A DNA stretch of 64,000 bases, taken from assembly GCA_963837515.1 (NCBI GenBank), contig CAWINT010000002.1, forward strand, positions 372,001 to 436,000, given 5' to 3'. Of this stretch, positions 16,794 through 24,716 are shown piece by piece; within the stretch, counting starts at the first letter, position 1, and every line of letters begins with the position of its first letter. Both the position numbers and the translations under genes were made by a program. The DNA is from RYN-230 sp963837515 (GTDB lineage Bacteria; Actinomycetota; Actinomycetes; Streptosporangiales; Streptosporangiaceae). The notes beneath the pieces are model-generated. The model was given only the letters and a program-made list of their open reading frames with translations, had not been told where the DNA came from and did not search any database.

Positions 16794-17267
16794 GTGCGCA
16801 CATTCAGCCCCAAGGCCGGCGACATCCAGCAGCAGTGGCATGTCATCGACGCCTCCGATGTGGTCCTGGGCCGCCTGGCCAGCCATGCGGCGATCCTTCT
16901 CCGCGGCAAGCACAAGCCGATCTTCGCGCCGCACATCGACACGGGCGATTTCGTGATTGTGATCAACGCCGAGAAGGTGGCGCTGAGCGGCCGCAAGCTG
17001 GAGCAGAAGCGGGCCTACCGGCACTCCGGCTACCCGGGCGGCCTGCGCTCGGTGGGCTACCGGGATCTGCTGGAGCGGCACCCGGAGCGAGTGATCGAGA
17101 AGGCGGTCCGCGGCATGCTGCCGAAGAATTCCCTGGGCCGCAGCATGCTGCGCAAGCTCAAGGTCTATGCCGGCCCGGACCACCCGCACCAGGCGCAGCA
17201 GCCCGCGCCCTTCGAGATCACGCAGGTAGCGCAGTACGACCCGGCCAGCAACACTGGTGGCCGCTGA
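16794..17267 (+). CDS. rplM: 50S ribosomal protein L13 (uL13)
   Basis: Early-assembly 23S rRNA-binding protein. The GTG at 16794 gives RTFSPKAGDIQQQWHVIDAS, matching the actinobacterial start, with GAAGG ten bases upstream; a longer frame from 16452 is rejected. AVRGMLPKNSLGRSMLRKLK is the diagnostic block. It is 157 residues, about ten longer than most, from a C-terminal extension (YDPASNTGGR). It pairs with rpsI, 82 bases downstream. Confidence 0.96.
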   Translation: MRTFSPKAGDIQQQWHVIDASDVVLGRLASHAAILLRGKHKPIFAPHIDTGDFVIVINAEKVALSGRKLEQKRAYRHSGYPGGLRSVGYRDLLERHPERVIEKAVRGMLPKNSLGRSMLRKLKVYAGPDHPHQAQQPAPFEITQVAQYDPASNTGGR

Positions 17268-17349
17268 CCCAGCTGGCCTGCGGGGGCCCGCCAGGGCTGC
17301 CGGTCCGGCGCACTGAGCAGAACCGAATAGGAAGTACGAGGAAGGAACC

Positions 17350-17880
17350 GTGGCCGAGTCCACTGACACGCAGACGCTCGAAGCGGGCGACAGCGTGGAA
17401 ACGGCGGAAGACGCCGGGGAGCACGTGTCGGAGTACACCACCGAGACGGCCCCCGAGGCCGGAGAGCGCCAGTCAGCACGCCGGCCTATAGTGACCGGCA
17501 GCGCGCTCGGCACCGGACGCCGCAAGGAAGCGATCGCCCGGGTGCGCATCGCCCCCGGTTCGGGGCAGTGGCGGATCAACGACCGCACCCTCGAGGAGTT
17601 CTTCCCGAACAAGGTCCACCAGCAGCTCATCAGCGAGCCGTTCGTGAGCCTTGGCGCGGAGAACCAGTTCGACGTGATCGCGCGCATCACCGGCGGCGGA
17701 GTCACCGGCCAGGCGGGAGCGCTGCGGCTCGGCATCGCCCGGGCGCTCACTCTGGTCGACCCGGAGAACCGGGTCACCCTCAAGCGGGCTGGCTTCCTGA
17801 CCCGGGATCCCCGGGTCAAGGAGCGCAAGAAGTACGGCCTCAAGAAGGCACGCAAGGCACCTCAGTACTCCAAGCGCTGA
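17350..17880 (+). CDS. rpsI: 30S ribosomal protein S9 (uS9)
   Basis: Small-subunit protein whose C-terminal Arg (SKR end) reaches the P-site tRNA. It is 176 residues: the first 45 or so form an acidic Thr/Glu-rich tail (ESTDTQTLEAGDSVETAED) seen in many actinobacteria. The core then follows (GTGRRKEAIARVRI, TGGGVTGQAGALRLGIARAL, RVKERKKYGLKKARKAPQYS). The start is GTG, with GAGGAAGG upstream. A terminator hairpin follows the stop. Confidence 0.97.
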   Translation: MAESTDTQTLEAGDSVETAEDAGEHVSEYTTETAPEAGERQSARRPIVTGSALGTGRRKEAIARVRIAPGSGQWRINDRTLEEFFPNKVHQQLISEPFVSLGAENQFDVIARITGGGVTGQAGALRLGIARALTLVDPENRVTLKRAGFLTRDPRVKERKKYGLKKARKAPQYSKR

Positions 17881-17883
17881 TCA

Positions 17884-17907
17884 CGGGGCCCATGGGTCTG
17901 GGCCCCG
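17884..17907 (+). terminator. hairpin after rpsI
   Basis: CGGGGCCCA (17884-17892) and TGGGCCCCG (17899-17907) form a perfect nine-pair stem with a six-base loop, three bases after the rpsI stop. It lacks a strong T-run. It probably ends or attenuates the rplM-rpsI transcript before glmM. Confidence 0.65.
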
Positions 17908-17970
17908 AACCCCCGGACAATCTGCTTGGCTTTCCGCACCGACGAGATGACCGGGGGAGCTGGTTTGACC

Positions 17971-19368
17971 ATGGTCCGGCTGTTTGGAACCGATGGTGTC
18001 CGGGGGGTAGCAGGTGCCGACCTGACCGGCCAGCTGGCCATGAACGTGGCCAGCGCGGCCGCGGCGGTGCTCCGCGACACCGGCGCCTTTGACACGGCTG
18101 CCCACGCCGGGCGCCGGCCGCTCGCGCTGGTCGGCCGGGACTCCCGGGCGTCCGGTGAGTTCCTGGAGGCGGCCGTGGTGGCCGGCCTGGCCAGCGCCGG
18201 CGTGGACGTGCTCCGGCTGGGCGTGATCCCGACCCCCGGGGTGGCCTTCCTGACCCGGGACCTCGGGGCTGTCCTCGGGGTGGTGCTGTCCGCCAGCCAC
18301 AACCCGGCGCCGGACAACGGGATCAAGCTGTTCGGCCACGGCGGTTTCAAGCTCCCGGATGCGGTCGAAGACGAGATCGAGGCGCAGCTGGGCCGGCAGG
18401 GTGACCAGCCGGCCCAGCCACCGGCCGCCGGGTTCGGCCGGGTGACGGATGCGGGCCCCGAGCGTGACCGTTACCTGGACCACCTGCTCGCCTCGGTGAC
18501 CGGGGCCAACGGTGACCAGCCCGCCCAGTCGGCGGCCCCGCTGGCCGGGCTGACCGTGGTCGTGGACTGCGCGCACGGGGCGGCCTCGGCCTTCGCGCCG
18601 CGGCTGCTCCGGATGGCCGGTGCCAAGGTGATCGCCATCGGCGCGGAGCCCGACGGGCTGAACATCAATACCGGGTGCGGGTCCACCCACCTGGAAACCC
18701 TGGCGGCGGAGGTGACCCAGCGCGGGGCCGACGCCGGCATCGCGCACGACGGCGACGCCGATCGGTGCCTGGCGGTGGGAAGCGACGGCCAGATCATCGA
18801 TGGGGACCAAATCCTGGCCGTGCTCGCGCTCGCCCTGGCCGGCCAGGGCCGCCTGCCGGGCAACACGGTGGTCAGCACCGTGATGTCCAATCTCGGGTTC
18901 AAGAACGCCATGAAGGACGCCGGGATCACCGTCGTCGAGACCGCGGTGGGCGACCGGTACGTGCTGGAGGCGATGCGGGCCGGTCACTACACCCTTGGCG
19001 GGGAGCAGTCCGGGCACATCATCATGCTCGACCACGCAACCACCGGCGACGGGCTGCTGACCGCGCTGCAGTTGCTCGCGACGGCCGCCCGGCAGGCCCT
19101 GCCGCTGTCCGAGGTGGCGGCGGTGATGACCAGGTACCCGCAGGTGCTGGTCAACGTGCCGGATGTCAACAAGGCCCAGGTGGCCGCCTCGGCCGACATG
19201 GCTGCGGCAGTTGCCGCAGCCGAGCAGCAACTTGGCTCGTCCGGGCGGGTGCTGGTGCGGCCCAGCGGCACCGAGCCCGCCGTCCGGGTCATGGTCGAGG
19301 CGGTGGACGCCGGGCAGGCGCACCAGGTGGCGGATCGGCTGGCCGCGGCGGTCCGGGCGGCCGGCTGA
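17971..19368 (+). CDS. glmM: phosphoglucosamine mutase
   Basis: Converts glucosamine-6-phosphate to glucosamine-1-phosphate for peptidoglycan precursor synthesis. The N-terminus MVRLFGTDGVRGVAG is canonical. The phosphoserine is Ser109 in SASHNP, the metal loop is DGDADRC, the sugar-binding motif is GGEQSGHI, and the phosphate site is RPSGTEPAVRVMVEA. The ATG at 17971 is preferred. A TTG at 17965 has better spacing to GGGGGAG (17953-17959) and would add two residues. glmS follows 15 bases later, giving a glmM-glmS pair. Confidence 0.95.
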   Translation: MVRLFGTDGVRGVAGADLTGQLAMNVASAAAAVLRDTGAFDTAAHAGRRPLALVGRDSRASGEFLEAAVVAGLASAGVDVLRLGVIPTPGVAFLTRDLGAVLGVVLSASHNPAPDNGIKLFGHGGFKLPDAVEDEIEAQLGRQGDQPAQPPAAGFGRVTDAGPERDRYLDHLLASVTGANGDQPAQSAAPLAGLTVVVDCAHGAASAFAPRLLRMAGAKVIAIGAEPDGLNINTGCGSTHLETLAAEVTQRGADAGIAHDGDADRCLAVGSDGQIIDGDQILAVLALALAGQGRLPGNTVVSTVMSNLGFKNAMKDAGITVVETAVGDRYVLEAMRAGHYTLGGEQSGHIIMLDHATTGDGLLTALQLLATAARQALPLSEVAAVMTRYPQVLVNVPDVNKAQVAASADMAAAVAAAEQQLGSSGRVLVRPSGTEPAVRVMVEAVDAGQAHQVADRLAAAVRAAG

Positions 19369-19383
19369 CGTTACGCTGCCCGG

Positions 19384-21258
19384 ATGTGCGGCATCGTGGG
19401 ATACGCCGGCCATCGGCCGGCGCTGGACGTGGTCCTGGCGGGACTGCGCCGCCTGGAGTACCGCGGCTATGACTCCGCCGGGGTGGCGGTGCTGGCCGGC
19501 GACGGGGCGCTGGTGTGCGAGAAGCGGGCTGGGAAGCTCGGCAACCTGATCGCGGCGCTCGGCGGCCAGCCCGGCTGGCCGGGCACGGTGGGTCTCGGCC
19601 ACACCCGGTGGGCCACCCACGGGCCGCCGAACGACCCCAACGCCCATCCCCAGCTGGACTGCGCCAGCCAGCTGGCCGTGGTGCACAACGGCATCATCGA
19701 GAACTTCGCCGCGCTGCGCCGCGAACTGGCCGACCGCCACCAGCTCCGCTCGGACACCGACACCGAAGTCGTTGCCCATCTGCTCGAAGAGGAAATGGCG
19801 GCCCGGTGCGGACCGGTCACCGGCACGGTCGTTCCAGGTGCACCGGCGGCGGCCATGCGCCGTGTCTGCCTCCGCCTGGACGGAGCGTTCACCCTGGTCG
19901 CGGTGGATGCCCGGGATTCGGGCGCCGTGGTGGGCGCCCGGCGCAACTCACCGCTCGTCATCGGCCGCGGTGACGGAGAGAACTTCCTGGCCAGTGACGT
20001 GGCCGCGTTCATCGCCTACACCCGGGAAGCGGTGGAGCTCGGGCAGGATCAGGTGGCCGAGGTGCGGGCCGACAGGGTGACCGTGACCGGCTTCGACGGC
20101 ACCCCGGCCGCCGTCACCGAGTACCACGTGAACTGGGACGTTTCCGCCGCGGAGAAGGCCGGTTACGACTACTTCATGCTCAAGGAGATCGCCGAGCAGC
20201 CCCGGGCCGTGGCCGATACGCTGCTCGGCCGGATCGGCCCGGACGGTCTCCTCGCGCTGGACGAGGTCCGGCTGGACGCCGCCGAGCTGCGCCGCATCGA
20301 CAAGATCGTTATCGTCGCCTGCGGGACCGCGTACCACGCGGGGATGATCGCCAAATACGCCATCGAGCACTGGTCCCGGATCCCCTGCGAGGTCGAGCTG
20401 GCCAGCGAGTTCCGCTACCGGGACCCGATCCTGACCCGGACCACGCTGGTCATCGCGATCTCCCAGTCCGGCGAGACGATGGACACCCTGATGGCCGTCC
20501 GGCACGCCCGGGAACAGCAGTCCCGGGTGCTCGGCATCTGCAACGTGAACGGCTCCTCCATTCCCCGGGAATGTGACGCGGTCGTGTACACCCACGCGGG
20601 CCCGGAGATCGCGGTGGCCTCGACCAAGGCCTTCCTCACCCAGCTCGTGGCCTGCTATCTGGTGGCGCTGTACCTGGCCCAGATCCGCGGCACCAAGTTC
20701 CCGGGCGAGATCAGCGCCGACATCCGCCAGCTGGCCCAGATGCCCGCCGAGGTTGACCGGGTGCTGGACACGATGCAGCCGGTCCGCGCGCTGGCCCGCG
20801 AGCTGGCCGCGGAGCGCTGCGTGCTGTTCCTCGGCCGCCACGTCGGCTACCCGGTCGCCCTGGAAGGCGCGCTCAAGCTCAAGGAACTCGCTTACATGCA
20901 CGCCGAGGGCTTCGCCGCCGGTGAGCTCAAGCACGGCCCGATCGCGCTGATCGATGACGGCCTGCCGGTTGTGGTGGTGGTGCCGCCGCAGGAGCGCCGG
21001 GTGCTGCACGACAAGATCGTCTCGAACATTCAGGAGATCCGGGCCCGCGGGGCACGGGTCATCGTGATCGCCGAAGAGGGCGACACCGAGGTCAAGCCGT
21101 ACGCCGACACCCTGATCGAGGTCCCGGCGGTCCCGACCCTGCTCCAGCCGCTGGTCACCACGGTCCCGCTCCAGGCGTTCGCCTGTGAACTGGCCACCGC
21201 CAAGGGCCACGACGTGGATCAGCCCCGCAACCTGGCCAAGTCCGTCACCGTCGAGTAG
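19384..21258 (+). CDS. glmS: glutamine--fructose-6-phosphate aminotransferase (isomerizing)
   Basis: First committed enzyme of amino-sugar synthesis; makes glucosamine-6-phosphate for GlmM next door. Cys2 (MCGIVGYAG) is the glutaminase nucleophile. The N-terminal amidotransferase domain spans about residues 1-235, and two SIS sugar-isomerase domains follow (ASEFRYRDP, ISQSGETMDTLMA, LGRHVGYPVALEGALKLKE, KSVTVE end). It is 624 residues. There is no Shine-Dalgarno; TACGCT (19372-19377) lies six bases before the ATG, so a leaderless message is likely. No glmS ribozyme was seen. The stop is followed by a palindromic element. Confidence 0.97.
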   Translation: MCGIVGYAGHRPALDVVLAGLRRLEYRGYDSAGVAVLAGDGALVCEKRAGKLGNLIAALGGQPGWPGTVGLGHTRWATHGPPNDPNAHPQLDCASQLAVVHNGIIENFAALRRELADRHQLRSDTDTEVVAHLLEEEMAARCGPVTGTVVPGAPAAAMRRVCLRLDGAFTLVAVDARDSGAVVGARRNSPLVIGRGDGENFLASDVAAFIAYTREAVELGQDQVAEVRADRVTVTGFDGTPAAVTEYHVNWDVSAAEKAGYDYFMLKEIAEQPRAVADTLLGRIGPDGLLALDEVRLDAAELRRIDKIVIVACGTAYHAGMIAKYAIEHWSRIPCEVELASEFRYRDPILTRTTLVIAISQSGETMDTLMAVRHAREQQSRVLGICNVNGSSIPRECDAVVYTHAGPEIAVASTKAFLTQLVACYLVALYLAQIRGTKFPGEISADIRQLAQMPAEVDRVLDTMQPVRALARELAAERCVLFLGRHVGYPVALEGALKLKELAYMHAEGFAAGELKHGPIALIDDGLPVVVVVPPQERRVLHDKIVSNIQEIRARGARVIVIAEEGDTEVKPYADTLIEVPAVPTLLQPLVTTVPLQAFACELATAKGHDVDQPRNLAKSVTVE

Positions 21259-21268
21259 CCGATCAATC

Positions 21269-21314
21269 AGCGGTGTGCATTACCCCCCCGGTGAGGGGGG
21301 TAATGCACACCGCT
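21269..21314. repeat. palindromic element, copy 1
   Basis: A perfect 20-pair inverted repeat (arms 21269-21288 and 21295-21314, beginning AGCGGTGTGCATTACC) with loop CGGTGA. It starts ten bases after the glmS stop. A second element at 60118-60169 has the same outer stem, same C6/G6 inner stem, matching flanks (GTAGCCGATC before, CATG-ATTCA after) and paired substitutions in the middle. It may act as a bidirectional terminator for glmS, but no T-run follows. Confidence 0.9.
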
Positions 21315-21368
21315 CATGGATTCAAGCCCAGCGCGGGTCCCCGGGGCCGCTCCACCCCCGGCTTATCG

Positions 21369-21480
21369 CCAGAAGGAGGTGTGCCGGAACGGGATATCCC
21401 CAGAAGGAGGTGTGCCGGAACGGGATATCCCCAGAAGGGGATTGCTGGGCGGGATATCCCCAGAAGGGGATTCTGTAGTT
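21369..21480 (+). repeat. four ~31-bp direct repeats with GGGATATCCC palindromes
   Basis: Copies begin with CCAGAAGG at 21369, 21400, 21431 and 21460 (periods 31, 31, 29). The first two are nearly identical (AGAAGGAGGTGTGCCGGAAC then GGGATATCCC); the last two diverge after AGAAGGGGATT. Three of the junctions contain the 10-base palindrome GGGATATCCC at 21391, 21422 and 21451, about three helical turns apart. There is no CRISPR-like spacer diversity. The array ends 34 bases before the next gene. Confidence 0.85.
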
Positions 21481-21513
21481 GCCGGGGGGACGGCGGCGCG
21501 ATGGGCTGGCGGC

Positions 21514-22470
21514 ATGACGCCCGTTTCCCATGCCACCGCCCGGAGACTGCTGGCAGCCCAGTCCGGTGTCGTGACCCGCGCCCAGGCGCGGCAGTGCGGC
21601 ATCAGTGACAAGCGCATTGACGTGGCGCTCCGGACCGGGCGCTGGCAGCGCCTGCACCCCGGCGTCTACGCGGTGTACAGCGGCCCCGTACCGCGGTCGG
21701 CCCAGCTGTGGGGGGCGTTGCTGCGGGCCGGGCGGGAGGCGGTGCTCAGCCATCAGACGGCCGCGGAGTTACACGGGTTCGCCCCGTCCCCCACGCCCGC
21801 CATTCATGTCACGCTGGCCCGGGGCCACCGGGTCACCCCCATTCTCGGTGTCGTGCTGCACCATTCGGCCCGGGTGGCGGCGGCCCGGCTGCCGGGGCAG
21901 GCGCCACCCCGGACCAGGATCGAGGAGACCGTCCTGGATCTGGCCGCGTCGTCGCCGGGACTGGACGAGGCGTTCGGCTGGGTGTTCCGGGCCTGCGGGA
22001 GCAACCGCACCGCGCCGGACCGGATCGCGGCGGCGATGGCGCTGCGGGCCAGGATGCGGTTCCGCGCCGAGTTGTCCGCCGCGCTCAGCGGCGGCCTGGA
22101 GGGGGTGCACTCGCTGCTGGAGTACCGGTACGTCAGCCGGGTGGAGCGGCCGCACGGGCTGCCGCGCGGCACCCGCCAGCACCGGGTTTCCCGAGCCGGG
22201 TGGCGTCAGTACCAGGACGTCACGTACCAGGGCTACGGCGTGCTGGTGGAATTGGACGGCCAGGCGGCTCATCCGGCGGGCGAGAGGTGGCGCGACATAG
22301 CCCGGGACAACGCGAACCACGCGGCCGGGCAGGTCACCTTCCGCTATGGCTGGTCTGCCGTCACGGAGTACCCCTGCCACGTTGCGGCGCAGGTCGGGGC
22401 CGCTCTGGTGGAGCGCGGCTGGCCTGGCGTACCGCGCCGCTGCGGTCCGCGCTGCCTGCTGCACGCCTGA
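21514..22470 (+). CDS. AbiEi-type antitoxin-domain protein with DUF559-like nuclease-fold C-terminus
   Basis: 318 residues. The N-terminal part (ATARRLLAAQSGVVTRAQAR, then GRWQRLHPGVYAVYSGPV) is the winged-helix/AbiEi-type region seen in type IV toxin-antitoxin antitoxins. The C-terminus (VLVELDGQAAH, ERWRDIARDNANHAAG) resembles the DUF559/Vsr-like nuclease fold with its ELDG acidic pair. No AbiEii toxin gene is adjacent. The ATG at 21514 was chosen because upstream sequence is the repeat array; no good ribosome binding site is seen. The gene sits alone between repeats, so horizontal acquisition is plausible. Function is inferred from domain resemblance only. Confidence 0.75.
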   Translation: MTPVSHATARRLLAAQSGVVTRAQARQCGISDKRIDVALRTGRWQRLHPGVYAVYSGPVPRSAQLWGALLRAGREAVLSHQTAAELHGFAPSPTPAIHVTLARGHRVTPILGVVLHHSARVAAARLPGQAPPRTRIEETVLDLAASSPGLDEAFGWVFRACGSNRTAPDRIAAAMALRARMRFRAELSAALSGGLEGVHSLLEYRYVSRVERPHGLPRGTRQHRVSRAGWRQYQDVTYQGYGVLVELDGQAAHPAGERWRDIARDNANHAAGQVTFRYGWSAVTEYPCHVAAQVGAALVERGWPGVPRRCGPRCLLHA

Positions 22471-22482
22471 CAACGCGGGGCC

Positions 22483-22591
22483 GGCCCGCGCCCGCTGACG
22501 CTTTATGGCCCGCGCCCGCTGGCGATCCCGGCCCGCGCCCGCTGGCGTTTCGTGGCCCGCGCCCGCTGGCGATCCCCGGCCCGCGCGCCGG
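22483..22591 (+). repeat. 24-bp tandem repeats upstream of acpS
   Basis: Five copies of a unit starting GGCCCGCGCCCGCTGGCG at 22483, 22507, 22530, 22554 and 22578 (period 23-24). The tails alternate: copies 2 and 4 end in GATCCC, copies 1 and 3 in a T-rich variant (CTTTAT, TTTCGT), which suggests an earlier 47-base doublet. It fills the gap between the AbiEi-like gene and acpS. Confidence 0.85.
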
Positions 22592-22622
22592 CCCGGCGAG
22601 ACGGTCATGGGAGGCTGGACGA

Positions 22623-22972
22623 ATGATCGTCGGGATCGGCGTGGACATCGTCGACGTCGCCCGGTTCCGGGCGGCCCTGTCACGAACCCCGGCCCTGGCC
22701 GGCGGCTGTTCGCCGAGAGCGAACGCGGCGTGCGCCCGGAGTCGCTGGCGGCCAGCTTCGCCGCCAAGGAGGCGGTCGCCAAGGCGCTCGGCGCCCCGGC
22801 CGGGCTGCGCTGGTGCGACGTCCTCGTGACCAGGGACGATGCGGGACGGCCGGGACTCGTGGTCGGCGGCACCGTGGCCGCGGCGGCCAGCTTGCGGGGA
22901 GTGTGCCACTGGCACCTCTCGCTCAGTCATGATTCCGGGATGAGTATCGCGATGGTGGTGGCTGAGGGATGA
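22623..22972 (+). CDS. acpS: holo-[acyl-carrier-protein] synthase, reading frame interrupted
   Basis: Transfers 4'-phosphopantetheine from CoA to acyl carrier protein. The N-terminus MIVGIGVDIVDVARFRAALS with the metal-binding Asp is in one frame. The rest (RLFAESERGV, ESLAASFAAKEAVAKALGAP with its Glu and Lys, HWHLSLSHDSGMSIAMVVAE) continues in the frame one base earlier. One missing base near 22698-22706 explains this (CTGGCCGGCGGCTG where an extra G is expected). No other copy is in the window. The stop overlaps the nnrD ATG by four bases. As acpS is normally essential, a sequence error is more likely than true loss. Confidence 0.85.
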
Positions 22973-24588
22973 GACACGCGCACCAGGTGGCCAAGGTCCG
23001 CACGGCTGAACGCGCGCTCATGGACCAGCTGCCGCCCGGCACGCTGATGCAGCGGGCGGCGGCCGGGCTGGCGTCGGTGTCCGCGCGGCTGCTCGGCCGG
23101 GTGACCGGGTCCCGGGTGGTGGTGCTGGCCGGCAGCGGCGACAACGGCGGGGACGCACTGTACGCGGGCGCCCGGCTGGCCGGGCGCGGCGCCGCGGTGC
23201 TGGCGGTCCAGGCCGGATCCAGGATCCACGATGCGGGCGCCGCCGCGCTGCGGTCGGCGGGCGGCCGGGTGGCCAAAGCGGACGACCCGGCGGTGCGGGA
23301 CGCGATCGGCGCCGCCGATCTGATCCTCGACGGGCTGCTCGGCATCGGCGGCCGGGGTGGCCTCCGCGAGCCGCAGGCGTCCCTGGCCCAGATGGCGGCG
23401 CGGTCGCCGGGCGTGGTGCTGGCCGTAGACCTGCCGAGCGGCGTGGACGCCGACACGGGCATCGTCGCGGGGACGGCTATCCAGGCGGACGTGACGGTGA
23501 CGTTCGGCACGATAAAGCCCGGCCTGCTGGTGGACCCCGGGGCCGGGCAGGCCGGCGTGGTGGAGCTGGTGGACATCGGCCTGGGCCCGCTGCTCGACCC
23601 CCCGGACGCGCTGGCGCTGCAGGCGGCGGACGTGGGCGGGCTGCTGGCCCAGCCGCCCGCGGAATCGGACAAATACCGACGCGGGGTGGCCGGGATCGTG
23701 GCCGGCAGCCAGCGGTTCACCGGCGCCGCGGCGCTAGCGGTGGGCGGCGCGCTGCGCGGCGGCGCAGGCATGGTCCGGCTGGTGTCCGCGGAGCACGCGG
23801 TGGCCGTGGTCCGGGTCCTCTGGCCGGAGGCGGTGATAACGGTGACCGGGCCGGGCCGCCCGGCCGCGGCGGACGTCCCGGCGGCCGGACGGGTCCAGGC
23901 CTGGGTGGCCGGGCCGGGCATGGGCACCGACGACGAGGCCCGCGAGCGGCTGGCCGCGGTGCTGGCCAGCGACGTGCCGGTGCTGGTGGACGCGGACGGG
24001 CTGACCATGCTGGCCGCCGACCGGTCGCTGCTGGACCGCGCGGCGCCGACCCTGCTCACCCCGCACGCCGGGGAACTCGGCCGGCTGCTCGGCGCCGACC
24101 CGGGCGAGGTGGAGGCGCGCCGCCTGGAGCACGCCCGGCGGGCCGCGGCCGAGTTCGGCGCGACCGTGCTGCTCAAGGGGTCCACCACGGTGATTGCCTC
24201 CCCGGACGAGGCGATGCCGGTCTATGTCAACCCGACCGGGACCTCGTGGCTGGCCTCGGCCGGCACGGGGGACGTGCTGTCCGGGCTGGCCGGCGCCCTG
24301 CTGGCGCAGGGGCTGCGGGCCGCCGAGGCGGCGGCGGCCGCCGCCTACCTGCACGGCCTGGCCGCCCGGCAGGCGGCGGCCGGGGCCGGGGAGCGCCCCG
24401 CTCCGGCGGTCGAGCCCACGCGGGCCGACCCCACTCGGGCCGACCCCACCCGGGCCGACCCCACCCGGGCCCGGGCAGCCAGGGCCGGTGCCGGGGAAGC
24501 CGGGCAGCCGGAGGCGCCCATCGCGGCGGCCGACGTGATCGGCGCGCTGCCCGCCGCGATCCGCTGGGTACGTCAGCAAGCGGGCTGA
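22969..24588 (+). CDS. nnrD: bifunctional NAD(P)H-hydrate epimerase / ADP-dependent dehydratase
   Basis: Repairs damaged NAD(P)H. The N-terminal YjeF epimerase domain (about residues 1-215) shows GSGDNGGDALYAGARL and VLAVDLPSGVDADTG. The C-terminal ribokinase-like dehydratase domain shows KYRRGVAGIVAGS, VDADGLTMLA, LTPHAGELGRLLG and the ATP-site ASAGTGDVLSGL. It is 539 residues. Near the C-terminus a run of 15-base tandem repeats encodes PTRAD four times, a variable insertion not seen in the family core. The ATG overlaps the acpS stop. Confidence 0.95.
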   Translation: MRHAHQVAKVRTAERALMDQLPPGTLMQRAAAGLASVSARLLGRVTGSRVVVLAGSGDNGGDALYAGARLAGRGAAVLAVQAGSRIHDAGAAALRSAGGRVAKADDPAVRDAIGAADLILDGLLGIGGRGGLREPQASLAQMAARSPGVVLAVDLPSGVDADTGIVAGTAIQADVTVTFGTIKPGLLVDPGAGQAGVVELVDIGLGPLLDPPDALALQAADVGGLLAQPPAESDKYRRGVAGIVAGSQRFTGAAALAVGGALRGGAGMVRLVSAEHAVAVVRVLWPEAVITVTGPGRPAAADVPAAGRVQAWVAGPGMGTDDEARERLAAVLASDVPVLVDADGLTMLAADRSLLDRAAPTLLTPHAGELGRLLGADPGEVEARRLEHARRAAAEFGATVLLKGSTTVIASPDEAMPVYVNPTGTSWLASAGTGDVLSGLAGALLAQGLRAAEAAAAAAYLHGLAARQAAAGAGERPAPAVEPTRADPTRADPTRADPTRARAARAGAGEAGQPEAPIAAADVIGALPAAIRWVRQQAG

Positions 24589-24703
24589 GCTGGCCGCCCG
24601 GCCGGGGCGGGGCTGGCTGCCCGGCCGGGGCGGGGCTGGCTGCCCGGCCGGGGCGGGGCTGGCTGCCCGGCCGGGGCTGAGCTGGCCGCCCGGCCAGGCT
24701 GGC
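24589..24703 (+). repeat. 23-bp tandem repeats upstream of alr
   Basis: Five copies with an exact 23-base period, each beginning GCTGGC at 24589, 24612, 24635, 24658 and 24681 and containing TGCCCGGCCGGGGC. The array begins directly after the nnrD stop and fills nearly the whole gap to alr. The G+C-palindromic CCCGGCCGGG core could form hairpins. Confidence 0.85.
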
Positions 24704-24716
24704 ACACTGGGGGCCC

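Noticed and set aside
19300..19384. glmS ribozyme upstream of glmS
   Set aside because: The gap between glmM and glmS is only 15 bases, too short, and no ribozyme core is present.
21369..21480. CRISPR array
   Set aside because: Repeats are directly adjacent with no unique spacers of constant length, copies 3 and 4 diverge, and no cas genes are nearby.
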